A DNA stretch of 64,000 nt, from contig CAJYVD010000019.1 of NCBI GenBank assembly GCA_913778495.1, positions 1 through 64,000 of the forward strand. The letters run 5' to 3'. The position numbers were made by a program, and so were the translations under genes. Every line of letters begins with the position of its first letter. Position 1 is the first letter of the stretch. This document shows, in pieces, positions 1 through 7,880 of the stretch. This DNA is from an uncultured Pantoea sp. (lineage in GTDB: Bacteria > Pseudomonadota > Gammaproteobacteria > Enterobacterales > Enterobacteriaceae). The notes beneath the pieces are model-generated. The model made no database searches. It worked only from the letters and a program-made list of their open reading frames with translations, and was not told the DNA's origin.

Positions 1-146
1 GGTTCGAAGCGGCTGACCTGATTGTTAAAGGCATGGAAGGCGCAATCGCTGCTAAGACCGTGACCTATGACTTCGAGCGTCTGATGGATGGCGCTAAACT
101 GCTGAAATGTTCAGAGTTTGGTGACGCGATCATCGCGAACATGTAA
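1..146 (+). CDS. icd: isocitrate dehydrogenase [NADP], C-terminal end (partial)
   Basis: Only the last 47 codons are present, read in the frame that begins at base 3. The protein ends in ...[12 protein letters not shown] and contains [20 protein letters not shown], which matches the end of enterobacterial Icd, the TCA-cycle enzyme that decarboxylates isocitrate to 2-oxoglutarate. The stop is followed by a strong terminator. In other enterics the 3' end of icd is a phage integration site; here it runs uninterrupted into ordinary chromosomal DNA. Confidence 0.9.
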   Translation, partial: FEAADLIVKGMEGAIAAKTVTYDFERLMDGAKLLKCSEFGDAIIANM

Positions 147-165
147 TCCGCGTCGCGGGTTGACC

Positions 166-195
166 AAAACGGGAGCCAATGGCTCCCGTTTTTTT
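166..195. terminator. Rho-independent terminator after icd
   Basis: The arms GGGAGCC and GGCTCCC, extended by A/T pairs, enclose an AAT loop and are followed by a run of seven T. It ends icd transcription. The A-rich left flank means it could also stop the convergent channel gene. Confidence 0.85.
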
Positions 196-200
196 GTGCG

Positions 201-1454
201 CTATTCGGCGCTGTTGCGGGTGGCGATCTCATCGGCGCGCGGCTGCGAAAGCCGCCAAAAATCGTGTCCGGCGGGATGCTGATAGATCCGTAGGGAAAAC
301 TGGCCGAGAATGGCGTAAATATACTCGAATATCGCCGACTGTGAGTTCTCGTAATCCGCCCACAGCACCGAAGAGGTAAAGCAATAGACCTCAACCGGCA
401 GCCCCTCGGGTGAGGGCTTCATGGCGCGCACCACGATGTACATGTCTTTTTTGATGTCATCGCGCTGGGTCAACCAGGCGGTCAGATAGTGACGAAACAC
501 CGTCAGGTTAGTGATGCCATTTTCAGCAAACCAGCGGTCGCCCACCACGCTGCTGTCGCGTCCATCCATGAGCACCGACAGCTGCTCGCTGACGCCGCGA
601 AGCTGCGTCATGTGCTGCACCATGTTCTGGTCGAGAAAGCGGATAGAGGTTTGATCCAGCACGAAACTGCGCATAATGCGGCGTGCGCCCGACGAGAACA
701 TCGCCTGCCAGTTGGTATAGGTTTCGGTGAGAAAGTTCTTGGTGGGAATGCGCGAGAGCGTGTTATCCCAGTTACGAATAGTGATGGTATGCAGCGCGAT
801 ATCGATCACCTCGCCGCTGATGCCGTTGTCCGGCATTTCGATCCAGTCGCCCAATTGCAAAACATCGTTGGAAGAGACCTGAATATTCGCTACCAGTGAC
901 AACAGCGTATGCTGAAACACCAACATCAGCACGGCAGCCACCGCACCCAGGCTGGATATAATAATCACCGGAGACTTGTTCGACATGATTGCCAAAATCA
1001 TGATGGCGGAGAGGATATGAACCAGAATTTTCCCCACCTGAATGTAGCCTTTGATCGAGTGGTTCTTGCGCCGCGATTTTCGTGAATACGAGTTGTTCAC
1101 GATCTCAAGCACTTCGGTGAAGAACAGCGATAAATAGACGAAGAACAAGATGCCGCAAATGGTTTTAATCGCGATTTCCAGGTGCTCGGGCAACCCCGTC
1201 ATAAACTGCAACAGGAAATAAACGGTAATCACCGGCACAAAGTTGGAGAGTTTCTCCGAGAGGCGCACATCTTTATCCAGCGGCACCTCTTTTTTGTGTG
1301 CGCTAAAGAAAACCTTGCGCACCACCTTGACCAGCAGGAATTTACACAGCAAATGCGCCACCATGGCAACGACAACCAGCAACAGCAGACTGAACGTGGC
1401 GGACAGGGTGGAATTGCCTTCTATAAAGGTCTGGATTTCGTTTAGATAACTCAT
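201..1454 (-). CDS. ybdG: mechanosensitive channel, YbdG family
   Basis: This is a membrane channel that relieves turgor on hypo-osmotic shock. It has about five hydrophobic segments in residues 1-190. The MscS-type pore-lining and beta region follows, with AVLMLVFQHTLLSLVANIQ, then GDWIEMP and the motif TIRNWDNTLSRIPT near residue 245. The length of about 417 aa and the C-terminal cytoplasmic domain match E. coli YbdG (415 aa) rather than MscS (286 aa). I chose the ATG at 1454 because a GAGG sequence lies upstream. A longer start at 1487 has no ribosome site. It converges on icd across the terminator. The symbol is given by family resemblance. Confidence 0.85.
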   Translation of the reverse strand: MSYLNEIQTFIEGNSTLSATFSLLLLVVVAMVAHLLCKFLLVKVVRKVFFSAHKKEVPLDKDVRLSEKLSNFVPVITVYFLLQFMTGLPEHLEIAIKTICGILFFVYLSLFFTEVLEIVNNSYSRKSRRKNHSIKGYIQVGKILVHILSAIMILAIMSNKSPVIIISSLGAVAAVLMLVFQHTLLSLVANIQVSSNDVLQLGDWIEMPDNGISGEVIDIALHTITIRNWDNTLSRIPTKNFLTETYTNWQAMFSSGARRIMRSFVLDQTSIRFLDQNMVQHMTQLRGVSEQLSVLMDGRDSSVVGDRWFAENGITNLTVFRHYLTAWLTQRDDIKKDMYIVVRAMKPSPEGLPVEVYCFTSSVLWADYENSQSAIFEYIYAILGQFSLRIYQHPAGHDFWRLSQPRADEIATRNSAE

Positions 1455-1619
1455 TGCAACCACATGCCTCACAAGATTGGCGTGCATTCAACCACAGTTG
1501 TATCACGCGAGATATGCGACAAATGCGCAATATTTGAATCGGTTAACACCCCGACATCACCGCAGGTGTAATTTCCGTCACAAACCGCTATGGTCAGGGA
1601 AGTTTTATCAGGAGGTGGT

Positions 1620-1817
1620 ATGCAAGGTGTGATCAAATTTGCCAAAGGCTGGCTACTGTTTTCCGTGCTCTGGGGCGTATTCATGTGGTTTGTATCGTGG
1701 AAAGCCGAAGGTAAAGCGCCCGGATTAGCTATCGTTACCAGTTTGTATGCGGGATTGATTTATCAAGCGTTGATGACCATGGCTGCGCGTTACAAAGCAC
1801 GTCGCGCACAGCAGTAA
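1620..1817 (+). CDS. small inner-membrane protein, unknown
   Basis: This 65-residue protein has two hydrophobic stretches (about residues 7-24 and 34-52) separated by a short charged loop, and a basic tail (ARYKARRAQQ). The ATG at 1620 is preceded directly by GGAGGTGGT, a very strong ribosome site, so the shorter start is preferred over 1590. It is transcribed alone and ends at a terminator shared with the convergent neighbour. I do not recognise the family; two-helix topology is all that can be said. Confidence 0.7.
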   Translation: MQGVIKFAKGWLLFSVLWGVFMWFVSWKAEGKAPGLAIVTSLYAGLIYQALMTMAARYKARRAQQ

Positions 1818-1833
1818 GGCACGACAAACAGAA

Positions 1834-1857
1834 AAAGGGGCCGCTTTCGGCCCCTTT
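1834..1857. terminator. bidirectional terminator
   Basis: The hairpin AAAGGGGCCG / CGGCCCCTTT with a four-base loop lies between two convergent genes. A-rich and T-rich flanks on the two sides suit both directions. Confidence 0.8.
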
Positions 1858-1861
1858 GGCA

Positions 1862-2110
1862 TTACTTACGGCCTAACAGGAAGCCGATAATCACGCCAAC
1901 GCTGGCCGCAACGGCCAGGCCAGTAGTGGGATTGTCGCGCACGGATTTCACCATGCAGGCTGCGGCATCCTGAACCGCGTAGCTGGCCTGCGCCGGGTAA
2001 CGGCGCGCGGCACCGCGTGCCTGATGCTTGTGCGAGCCAATCGCTTCGCCAAATTTTTCCTGGATGGCGCCTGCCGCTTCATTCAATTTTGCTTCCGCTC
2101 TATCAGTCAT
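1862..2110 (-). CDS. CsbD-like / DUF883-type small stress protein
   Basis: The 82-residue protein has two parts. The N-terminus (KLNEAAGAIQEKFGEAIGS, then KHQARGAA) looks like the CsbD/YjbJ stress-protein repeat. The C-terminus (VRDNPTTGLAVAASVGVIIG then FLLGRK) is the single membrane anchor typical of ElaB/YqjD proteins, which tether ribosomes to the membrane in stationary phase. Start at 2110 with GGGAG just upstream; the longer reading to 2182 lacks a ribosome site. The family assignment is by motif only. Stress induction is expected for both families but not shown here. Confidence 0.75.
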   Translation of the reverse strand: MTDRAEAKLNEAAGAIQEKFGEAIGSHKHQARGAARRYPAQASYAVQDAAACMVKSVRDNPTTGLAVAASVGVIIGFLLGRK

Positions 2111-2274
2111 GGTGACTCCCTGCTGGTGGTTGTGAATGTTATGTTTCAGCGTAGTAAGAGAACCGGCAGGCGGCAACTCCACCCCCGTTTAGAATGTAAC
2201 AGCGGTTTGCAGAAGAACATTTATGCACCAAAATTAGAGGAGGTTTGCATACAAAAGTCGGCAAAGGGGGAACG

Positions 2275-2481
2275 ATGAAACGCGATGTGCTAAGCGACGA
2301 GGATTACGATGAAGTGTGCCGCGTGGTGGGTGACGCGGTGATCGTGCTGGCCGAAAGCGGCCATGAAACCCAACGAGCGGATATTGCGCGCCTGCTCACC
2401 CGCACGCGTCAGCAGCGTGCCCATGATGAACGGGATGAGCAGCGGATGCTTGAGCACGCTATCCGGCTGGTTAAGCCTTAA
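2275..2481 (+). CDS. small protein, possible distant YmgA/AriR-type connector
   Basis: The 68-residue soluble helical protein starts at the ATG at 2275, which follows AAAGGGGG. Its core (VVGDAVIVLAESGHETQRADIARLL, broken here as VVGDAVIVLAES and ETQRADIARLL) resembles the core of the YmgA-like protein at 36754 (VIGEAAYALLMRR, EAVTVSSLVKEL). Both have a first helix, a turn, a second helix with a leucine pair, and a final helix. That similarity is my own alignment by eye. The 3' end overlaps the convergent gene by four bases. Confidence 0.6.
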   Translation: MKRDVLSDEDYDEVCRVVGDAVIVLAESGHETQRADIARLLTRTRQQRAHDERDEQRMLEHAIRLVKP

Positions 2482-3041
2482 GCCATGCCGGGATGACTGC
2501 GCTGCGACGGATACCATGTGACTAAGAAGTGGCGCAGATGATCAAAGCACCATTCGGCGTCCTCGGCCTGCTGGCAATAGTAGCGCACGGTGATCTTTTC
2601 ATAGTGCTGCTGCCGCAGGTTGAGCGGCGACCATCCCCAATCCAGCACCGCGCGAGCATAGTTAATCAGCGCCCCTGACGCCATGCCGTGCTGCGCTTCC
2701 TGCTGGCCAAGGTAGCTTTCAAACGCCACATCGAGCAGCGGGGCGGCCTGCTTGCTCTCTGCGCAGTAAGCGGGACGAAAGGCAACATCAACAAATCCAC
2801 ACACGCCATTTTCGCGCCGCTGCCAATCGCAGGCCAGCGTCATAAACAGACCGTCCTGCAGGTTCACCTCTTCCAACAGGCGCCGCAGGTTTTCGGAGCG
2901 ACGGCCAGGCACAATCTCCTCAATGCGCTCGGTTTCCTGCGTCAGATCAAACCCGCAAGGGTTGACCGAGCCATCGGGCTGGGTAATCGCTGGAAAGGGG
3001 AAGTCGATGTAGCCGTTGTTGTCAAGACGCTTTTCCATCAT
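2478..3041 (-). CDS. hypothetical cytoplasmic protein
   Basis: This is a 187-residue soluble protein with no signal peptide or membrane segment. It is rich in Trp, Tyr and Cys toward the C-terminus (WGWSPLNLRQQHYEKITVRY, then WCFDHLRHFLVTWYP). The start is placed at the tandem ATG at 3041/3038, after GTGGAATGGC; a TTG at 3053 is the alternative. I do not recognise the family. It is convergent with, and slightly overlaps, the small gene ending at 2481. Confidence 0.6.
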   Translation of the reverse strand: MMEKRLDNNGYIDFPFPAITQPDGSVNPCGFDLTQETERIEEIVPGRRSENLRRLLEEVNLQDGLFMTLACDWQRRENGVCGFVDVAFRPAYCAESKQAAPLLDVAFESYLGQQEAQHGMASGALINYARAVLDWGWSPLNLRQQHYEKITVRYYCQQAEDAEWCFDHLRHFLVTWYPSQRSHPGMA

Positions 3042-3099
3042 GCCATTCCACAAAGTAAAGAAGCCTGACCATACGCCTTCTGCGGCAAGGACGCACGAC

Positions 3100-3429
3100 T
3101 TATGGGCACGTCCAGGTGATCAACGCATTTTCATAGGGATTGATCAGGCGAAACTGCTTATCTGATAGACGCTGAGCGGTAAAACCCTCGGGCGTGACCG
3201 CAGAAGGCACATAGAGGAAGCGATCGCTGGAGTGCAACGCGCCGCTGTTTACCGACACGTCATCACGCGTCACGGTAAAGGCATTCACCAAGTCAAAAAT
3301 GCGTGCCTGAGTGTGTCCCATCGGCTGACCGGAGAGGCTGGCTACTTCGCCGGGGCAGTCAACGCCTTTCGGCGCAGAGCTGCAGCCCGCCAATAAAAAA
3401 AGCGTGATTATCGCGCTGAGTCGCAACAT
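3100..3429 (-). CDS. small outer-membrane or periplasmic lipoprotein, unknown
   Basis: The protein is 109 residues. The N-terminus MLRLSAIITLFLLAGCSSAP is a textbook lipoprotein signal with lipobox LAGC, so Cys15 would be acylated after cleavage by LspA. The mature part is about 95 residues with a C-terminal Cys (ITWTCP) and another at CPGE that could form a disulfide. Start 3429 has AGGA upstream; an in-frame ATG at 3441 also follows a G-rich stretch. Function unknown. Confidence 0.75.
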   Translation of the reverse strand: MLRLSAIITLFLLAGCSSAPKGVDCPGEVASLSGQPMGHTQARIFDLVNAFTVTRDDVSVNSGALHSSDRFLYVPSAVTPEGFTAQRLSDKQFRLINPYENALITWTCP

Positions 3430-3627
3430 GATGTGGTCCTGATTCATTCCCTGGTTTGCCCTGGCACGCACTTCGCCTTGAGTAAGAATAATAGCAGTTT
3501 TGCTCCTGTGGCCCATTTGCCTTTGCACAATTGTTAAGCGGTAAGAATGTAAAAGGGTGACTTTGCTAGCAGGTAAACGGTATTCTTGCCAGCATTGCGC
3601 ACAATTAAGCAAAGCAAAGGTAGATTT

Positions 3628-3807
3628 ATGAAAGAAGAAGAAGCCAATTTAATGATTCTTCAACACGCCATCGACAACCTTGAGGCCGACAAAAAGCAGC
3701 AGGTGTTGCGCTGCGTCGCCGCTATTCGTGAGGCGATGAGTCCATTCAATTCCGAAGCTGCCGGCCTGGCGTTAATGCTGGTGGCCGCCCAAACCGCCGC
3801 GGAATAA
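3628..3807 (+). CDS. small acidic/helical protein, unknown
   Basis: A 59-residue protein starts with MKEEEANLMILQHAIDNL and then KKQQVLRCVAAIREAM, which looks like two amphipathic helices. The ATG at 3628 follows AAAGG at good spacing, so the longer upstream reading is not needed. It ends three bases before the stop of the convergent DUF4186 gene. I do not recognise it. Confidence 0.6.
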   Translation: MKEEEANLMILQHAIDNLEADKKQQVLRCVAAIREAMSPFNSEAAGLALMLVAAQTAAE

Positions 3808-3810
3808 CGC

Positions 3811-4170
3811 TCACGCGCGGGTGAGCTCTGTCACTAACCAGCGATGAATAACGCGCACCACATAGTGCTGTTGTTCCGCTGACAAAGCCTGATGCGCAGC
3901 GATGCCATGCCACTTTGCAAGGCAGCCCCGACAGCAGGTCGCGGTGGCATGCTGAGCGATAAACACCGGATGTCCGCGCATGGGCGTTTGCTTACCGTCA
4001 TTTTTCGGCTCAGCGGCCGCCAGTCGCTGCTGTACAAAGTCGGCGGCGTGGCGATCGATGATTTCTGGTCCTTTCTCGATACAGTATTGCCGCTCTTTCG
4101 CACCCAAATGAAAACGGCGGCGGAAGGGCGACCGCGCCAGCCGCGCAAACAGATGATTTTCGTCTTGCAT
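3811..4170 (-). CDS. DUF4186 family protein
   Basis: The 119-residue protein contains the conserved DUF4186 core. The visible pieces are FHLGAKERQYCIEKG, then NDGKQTPMRGHPVFIAQHAT and the Cys/His cluster TCCRGCLAKWH, followed by a conserved C-terminal helix pair. The ATCCRGCLxKWH segment suggests a metal site, but no function is established that I can name. GGAGGA stands just before the chosen ATG at 4170; a start at 4188 would be poorer. Confidence 0.8.
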   Translation of the reverse strand: MQDENHLFARLARSPFRRRFHLGAKERQYCIEKGPEIIDRHAADFVQQRLAAAEPKNDGKQTPMRGHPVFIAQHATATCCRGCLAKWHGIAAHQALSAEQQHYVVRVIHRWLVTELTRA

Positions 4171-4269
4171 ACTCTCCTCCGGGCGCAATCATAGCGCATT
4201 CGTCTTTATCCTGGTTCACATGATGTCGCGCTTTGCTACCGTGAGGACGAAACGTAAAAGGAGGAAACG

Positions 4270-4491
4270 ATGAAAAAGACGCTCTGTTTTATCGCGACGT
4301 TTAGCCTGGGCCTGGCGTTAGCTGGCTGTGCTTCAGATCACGTGTTGCAAACCACCGACGGTAAAACCATCGTGGCGCAAGGCAAGCCCGTGGTGGATGA
4401 AGACACTGGCATGATCACCTATAAAGATATTGATGGCAAAGAGCAGCAGATAAACCGAAATCAAATCAAAGAGATGAACTCGGTTAACTGA
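4270..4491 (+). CDS. YgdI/YgdR-type lipoprotein (DUF903)
   Basis: A 73-residue lipoprotein has signal and lipobox LAGC (Cys at residue 20) followed by a single small SH3-like beta domain. Its pattern TDGKTIVAQGKPVVDEDTG then ITYKD...INRNQI is the same as in E. coli YgdI and YgdR. AAAGGAGG lies seven bases before the ATG. It stands alone with about 130 bases on the right before the next gene. The role of the family in the envelope is not defined. Confidence 0.85.
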   Translation: MKKTLCFIATFSLGLALAGCASDHVLQTTDGKTIVAQGKPVVDEDTGMITYKDIDGKEQQINRNQIKEMNSVN

Positions 4492-4623
4492 CCTGCACAG
4501 CGCTTTTGACCCAACCGTCGCCCGCCGCGTGCGGGCGTTTGATTCAATCCCACCGCCTCAGTGTGTTACCCTTTCTACTTAAAACCGCAATAAAATCATC
4601 ACGTCACTTGTAGGGAGACTCTT

Positions 4624-5007
4624 GTGAAGGCGATCCTACCCGTTCTTGGCCTCTTGGTCAGCCTCAGCGCGCCCGCATGGGGTGAAACCGAATTTCAAAT
4701 TACCTGTCCGGGCCGACCTACCATGACGGTTGGACGCGCCGACTACGGCCTGAGCACGCTGATGTGGCCGAAGCACCATTTTCAGGTAGCGTCCGGCCAG
4801 CAGCGTACGCGGTTAAAGCAGGGCGATAACGTCGCTATTACCCGCTTTCGCAACGGCGATCAGCTTATCGTGAACCAAGACACCAATGAGACTTTTTTTG
4901 TGTTTGCCAACAGTAACAAACTGCTGGCGTGTATGCGCAGTGAAAAGCGCGACGTTGAGGTGCTCTCTCTGGAGCGCAACGACAATAGCCAGCGCCCTGA
5001 TGCCTGA
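4624..5007 (+). CDS. secreted periplasmic protein, unknown
   Basis: The 127-residue protein starts at GTG 4624 after TAGGGAG. A classical signal peptide, with cleavage likely after PAWG or AWGE (about residue 20), is followed by a beta-rich domain with two cysteines (ITCPGRP and LLACMRS) that could pair. I do not recognise the family. It is followed after 18 bases by a GNAT gene, and the two may be co-transcribed. Confidence 0.65.
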   Translation: MKAILPVLGLLVSLSAPAWGETEFQITCPGRPTMTVGRADYGLSTLMWPKHHFQVASGQQRTRLKQGDNVAITRFRNGDQLIVNQDTNETFFVFANSNKLLACMRSEKRDVEVLSLERNDNSQRPDA

Positions 5008-5025
5008 TTGCTTGTGGAGATTGCT

Positions 5026-5439
5026 ATGGAAATGCACGTTACCGCCGCGGTAAGTCCGCAAGATTTAGATGACATGCGGTTAGCCCTCACCGCGTTCAAC
5101 AGCCATCACATCGACATTAACGAGATTAGCCCGCTGGGCGTGTTTATTACCGACGCTGACGGGCAAAAGTTAGCCGGACTGACGGGCACCACCTGCGGTA
5201 ACTGGTTGCGCATTGATATGCTCTGGGTCAGCGACGCGCTGCGCGGGCAGGGCAAGGGAAGTGCGCTAATACGTGCGGCGGAAGCCGAAGCGCGCACCCG
5301 AGGATGCCGCTACGCGCAGGTGGATACCGCAAGCTTCCAGGCGCGGCCCTTCTACGAAAAGCTGGGCTACACGTTGCGTTTTAGCCTCAGCCACTATCCG
5401 CGCCACCATCAGCGCCATTACTTAACCAAACCGCTCTAA
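5026..5439 (+). CDS. GNAT family N-acetyltransferase
   Basis: The 137-residue acyl-CoA-dependent acetyltransferase carries the acetyl-CoA binding motif LRGQGKGSALIRAAE (the R/QxxGxG/A signature) near residue 79, followed by the C-terminal beta strands and FYEKLGYT. The ATG at 5026 has TGGAGA upstream; earlier TTG/ATG codons have weaker context. The substrate cannot be told. The stop is immediately adjacent to the stop of the convergent gene. Confidence 0.85.
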   Translation: MEMHVTAAVSPQDLDDMRLALTAFNSHHIDINEISPLGVFITDADGQKLAGLTGTTCGNWLRIDMLWVSDALRGQGKGSALIRAAEAEARTRGCRYAQVDTASFQARPFYEKLGYTLRFSLSHYPRHHQRHYLTKPL

Positions 5440-6105
5440 TCAGCGCAGCAGAGACTGCCGACGTACATCTAGCGGCGACTGCTCGGCTTCATCAATGGCC
5501 GCCAGCCAGCTTTGCAGATCAACCTGCGTCCAGGAAAGATGCCCGCGCGTGGTGCTCATTAACACCACGTCCGGGCGCAAGCTCCGATAGAACTCCAGTG
5601 AATCGCGCAGTTCCGCCGGGCTGCTCTCCGGCACCAGAACGCTGATCCAGCGGTCGTAATCGCGGGTCAGCGTGTCGCCCACAAACAGATAGGTGTGACC
5701 GAGTGGCGATTTGTACAGATAGCTGGCGCTGCCGGGCGTATGGCCGGGCGTGGGCAGCAGGTGAAAATCGCCGAAATGCGTCTCCTGCTGGCTAAAGGTC
5801 TCATCTGGCTCCGCCATCAGACTGACCGGCCCAAGCGAGCGGCTGTGACAATAAAGCGCGCTGCTAAAACGCTGTTGGATCAGGCGTGCACCGGGGGCGG
5901 CCTCATGCCAATGGGTGAGATAATGGCGGATTACGCCACCGGCGTCGGCAAGAACTTCATGGTCGAGCGGATTCTCAACCCGACCAATCAGCAGGTTACC
6001 GCGGGGATGCTTGAGCATAAAGCCGTGCATCATAATGTCATTTGCTTTCTCAACGGCAGGAAATTCCGGCGTGGAGATCCACAAGTCTTCGTACAGTGGC
6101 TTCAA
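5440..6105 (-). CDS. metallo-beta-lactamase-fold protein with degenerate metal motif
   Basis: The 221-residue protein has the overall MBL layout: a motif-1 strand ending in LTHWHEAAPG (residues 63-72), TPGHTPGS (His122) and FVGDTL (Asp144). The usual HxHxDH ligand motif is replaced by His65-Trp-His67-Glu-Ala-Ala, so the Asp and third His that bind the second metal are missing. It may bind one metal, use a different mechanism, or be non-catalytic. It lies 23 bases downstream of ldcA on the same strand and could be co-transcribed with it. Confidence 0.8.
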   Translation of the reverse strand: MKPLYEDLWISTPEFPAVEKANDIMMHGFMLKHPRGNLLIGRVENPLDHEVLADAGGVIRHYLTHWHEAAPGARLIQQRFSSALYCHSRSLGPVSLMAEPDETFSQQETHFGDFHLLPTPGHTPGSASYLYKSPLGHTYLFVGDTLTRDYDRWISVLVPESSPAELRDSLEFYRSLRPDVVLMSTTRGHLSWTQVDLQSWLAAIDEAEQSPLDVRRQSLLR

Positions 6106-6128
6106 TGTCGGTCTCCTGCGACAGCGGT

Positions 6129-7052
6129 TTAGCGCAGCGTGGGGTGGCCGGTAAACGCGAGTTCCGCTTCATTGTTTTGACAGCTTAGCGTGGCGCTAGC
6201 GCCCAGCGCCAGCGTCACGGTGTCGGTGTCATGACCAAACGCCAAATCGCTGATCACCGGGATCTGATATTCATCACGTATACGCTGCCAAACGGTGGCA
6301 AAGTTAAAGCCATTGTCGTAGGCCGACAGCGCGGTGCTGGTAAAGCTGCCGGTGACGATCGCCCGTTGACGGGCGAGAATACCGCTCTGGTGCAGCTGAA
6401 TCAGCATGCGCTCAATGCGGAACGGATGTTCATTCACATCCTCAATCACCAGAATGCCGCCGTCAATCTGCGGCATCCACGGCGTGCCAATCAGTGTGTT
6501 GATCATCGCCAAATTACCGCCCCACAGCGTGCCTTGCCAGCGTCCGCTATGCGGGCTTTCGCTGCGCCAATTTACCTTGACTGTAGGCGATGTCAGCGCC
6601 TGCCAAAAGTGAGCATGGGTAAATTCAGACAATGTCGGCGCGCCAAAATTGCCCGCCAGCATCGGTCCGCTAAAGGTCATCAGGCCGGTTTGCGCCAGCA
6701 GCGCCAGTTGAATAACGGTAAAGTCGCTGTGACCGCAGAGCGCCACAGGCTGATTCAGCAGACGACGCTGCAACCCCACATAATCCAGCTGATCAAGCAG
6801 GCGTGAAGCGCCATAGCCGCCGCGCACCGCGAGCACAATATCCGGCAGCGTGGAGAGCTGGGCCAGGTGATTGATGTCCGCCAGTCGCTGTTCATCGTTA
6901 CCGGCAAAGCGCTGAAAGCGGCGTGTGATAGCCGCTTGGTTCTCGACGACATGACCTTCAGCCTGCAAGCGCGCCACGGCGCGCGCGGCAGCGTCCTGAT
7001 TGTGGCAGTAGCCAGAAGGGGCAATAAGACGAATGGAGCGTGCGGTGAGCAT
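6129..7052 (-). CDS. ldcA: murein tetrapeptide LD-carboxypeptidase
   Basis: This cytoplasmic serine peptidase (S66 family) removes the terminal D-Ala from murein tetrapeptides during peptidoglycan recycling. It aligns along its length with E. coli LdcA: the N-terminal IRLIAPSGYC, VLAVRGGYGASRLL, the nucleophile motif CGHSDFT, LWGGNLAM, the glutamate in LVIEDVNEHPFR, and the histidine in AFGHDTDTVTL. The start MLTARSIRLI at 7052 fits the family; in-frame starts at 7061 and 7091 would add residues absent from relatives. It is divergent from emtA, as in E. coli, where the two also sit side by side. Confidence 0.93.
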   Translation of the reverse strand: MLTARSIRLIAPSGYCHNQDAAARAVARLQAEGHVVENQAAITRRFQRFAGNDEQRLADINHLAQLSTLPDIVLAVRGGYGASRLLDQLDYVGLQRRLLNQPVALCGHSDFTVIQLALLAQTGLMTFSGPMLAGNFGAPTLSEFTHAHFWQALTSPTVKVNWRSESPHSGRWQGTLWGGNLAMINTLIGTPWMPQIDGGILVIEDVNEHPFRIERMLIQLHQSGILARQRAIVTGSFTSTALSAYDNGFNFATVWQRIRDEYQIPVISDLAFGHDTDTVTLALGASATLSCQNNEAELAFTGHPTLR

Positions 7053-7212
7053 AGCGAACATCCTGCTGAAAAGGGCCTGACGTGAGGACAAAATACGCCA
7101 GCGACGTCACGAAAGCGGCCCTGTTGGCGTGAATTAGGATAAACGGCAATGTTGTATTGCGGTTGGGTCAGTATGATAGCCTGCGCTAACCTCATTACGG
7201 AACCCAAAATAA

Positions 7213-7845
7213 GTGAAAATTCGACTACTTATGCTATCAGCGCTGTTACTCGCGGGCTGTGCAAGCGAGCCGGAAAAAAATATCGTGGTCCCGCAAAAAA
7301 ATACCCCTTTAACGCAAGCACCGCCGTCCAAAGTTAATGATGCATGGTCCCTGTTTGCCGAAGATGCCGCCAGTCATTATGGCGTTGATCAAAAATTGAT
7401 TAGCGCCATTATCAGTGTCGAATCCGGTGGAAACCCGCGTGTCATCAGCCGCTCTAACGCCGTAGGCCTGATGCAGATTAAAGCCGCGACCGCCGGACGA
7501 GAAGTGTATCGCGCGCAGGGCCGCCGGGGGCAGCCGAGCGCCTCAGAGCTACGCGATCCAGCGCGCAATATCGATATCGGCGCAGCCTATCTCAAGATTT
7601 TACAGGATTCAGCACTGGCGGGGATCCGCGATCCCTTAACCCTGCGCTACGCCACCATCGTCTCTTACGCCAACGGTGCGGGGGCGCTGCTGCGCACCTT
7701 CTCACGCGATCGCGATCGCGCCATAGCGATGATCAACGCCATGACGCCAGACGAGTTTTATCAGCACGTGCAAAATAAACATCCGGCTGCGCAGGCGCCG
7801 CGCTATTTGTGGAAAGTCACCACGGCTTATCGCACCATCGGCTAA
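7213..7845 (+). CDS. emtA: membrane-bound lytic murein transglycosylase E
   Basis: This outer-membrane lipoprotein cleaves the MurNAc-GlcNAc bond to give 1,6-anhydro products. It starts at GTG 7213. A lipoprotein signal with lipobox LAGC (Cys15) is followed by a linker and an SLT domain with the catalytic glutamate in ISVESGGNP, NAVGLMQIK and later IVSYANGAGAL. Length 210 aa, close to E. coli EmtA. The neighbouring ldcA works later in the same recycling route. Confidence 0.9.
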   Translation: MKIRLLMLSALLLAGCASEPEKNIVVPQKNTPLTQAPPSKVNDAWSLFAEDAASHYGVDQKLISAIISVESGGNPRVISRSNAVGLMQIKAATAGREVYRAQGRRGQPSASELRDPARNIDIGAAYLKILQDSALAGIRDPLTLRYATIVSYANGAGALLRTFSRDRDRAIAMINAMTPDEFYQHVQNKHPAAQAPRYLWKVTTAYRTIG

Positions 7846-7850
7846 GGCCT

Positions 7851-7874
7851 GGCAGGCGACGTCCGCCGCCTGCC
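7851..7874. terminator. hairpin between convergent genes
   Basis: The arms GGCAGGCG and CGCCTGCC lie between the emtA stop and the convergent channel gene. There is no T-run, so termination is only likely. Confidence 0.4.
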
Positions 7875-7880
7875 ATTAGG

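Noticed and set aside
1-195. Possible prophage attachment at the icd 3' end
   Set aside because: The icd end runs into its own terminator and an ordinary chromosomal gene; no integrase or duplicated icd end is visible.
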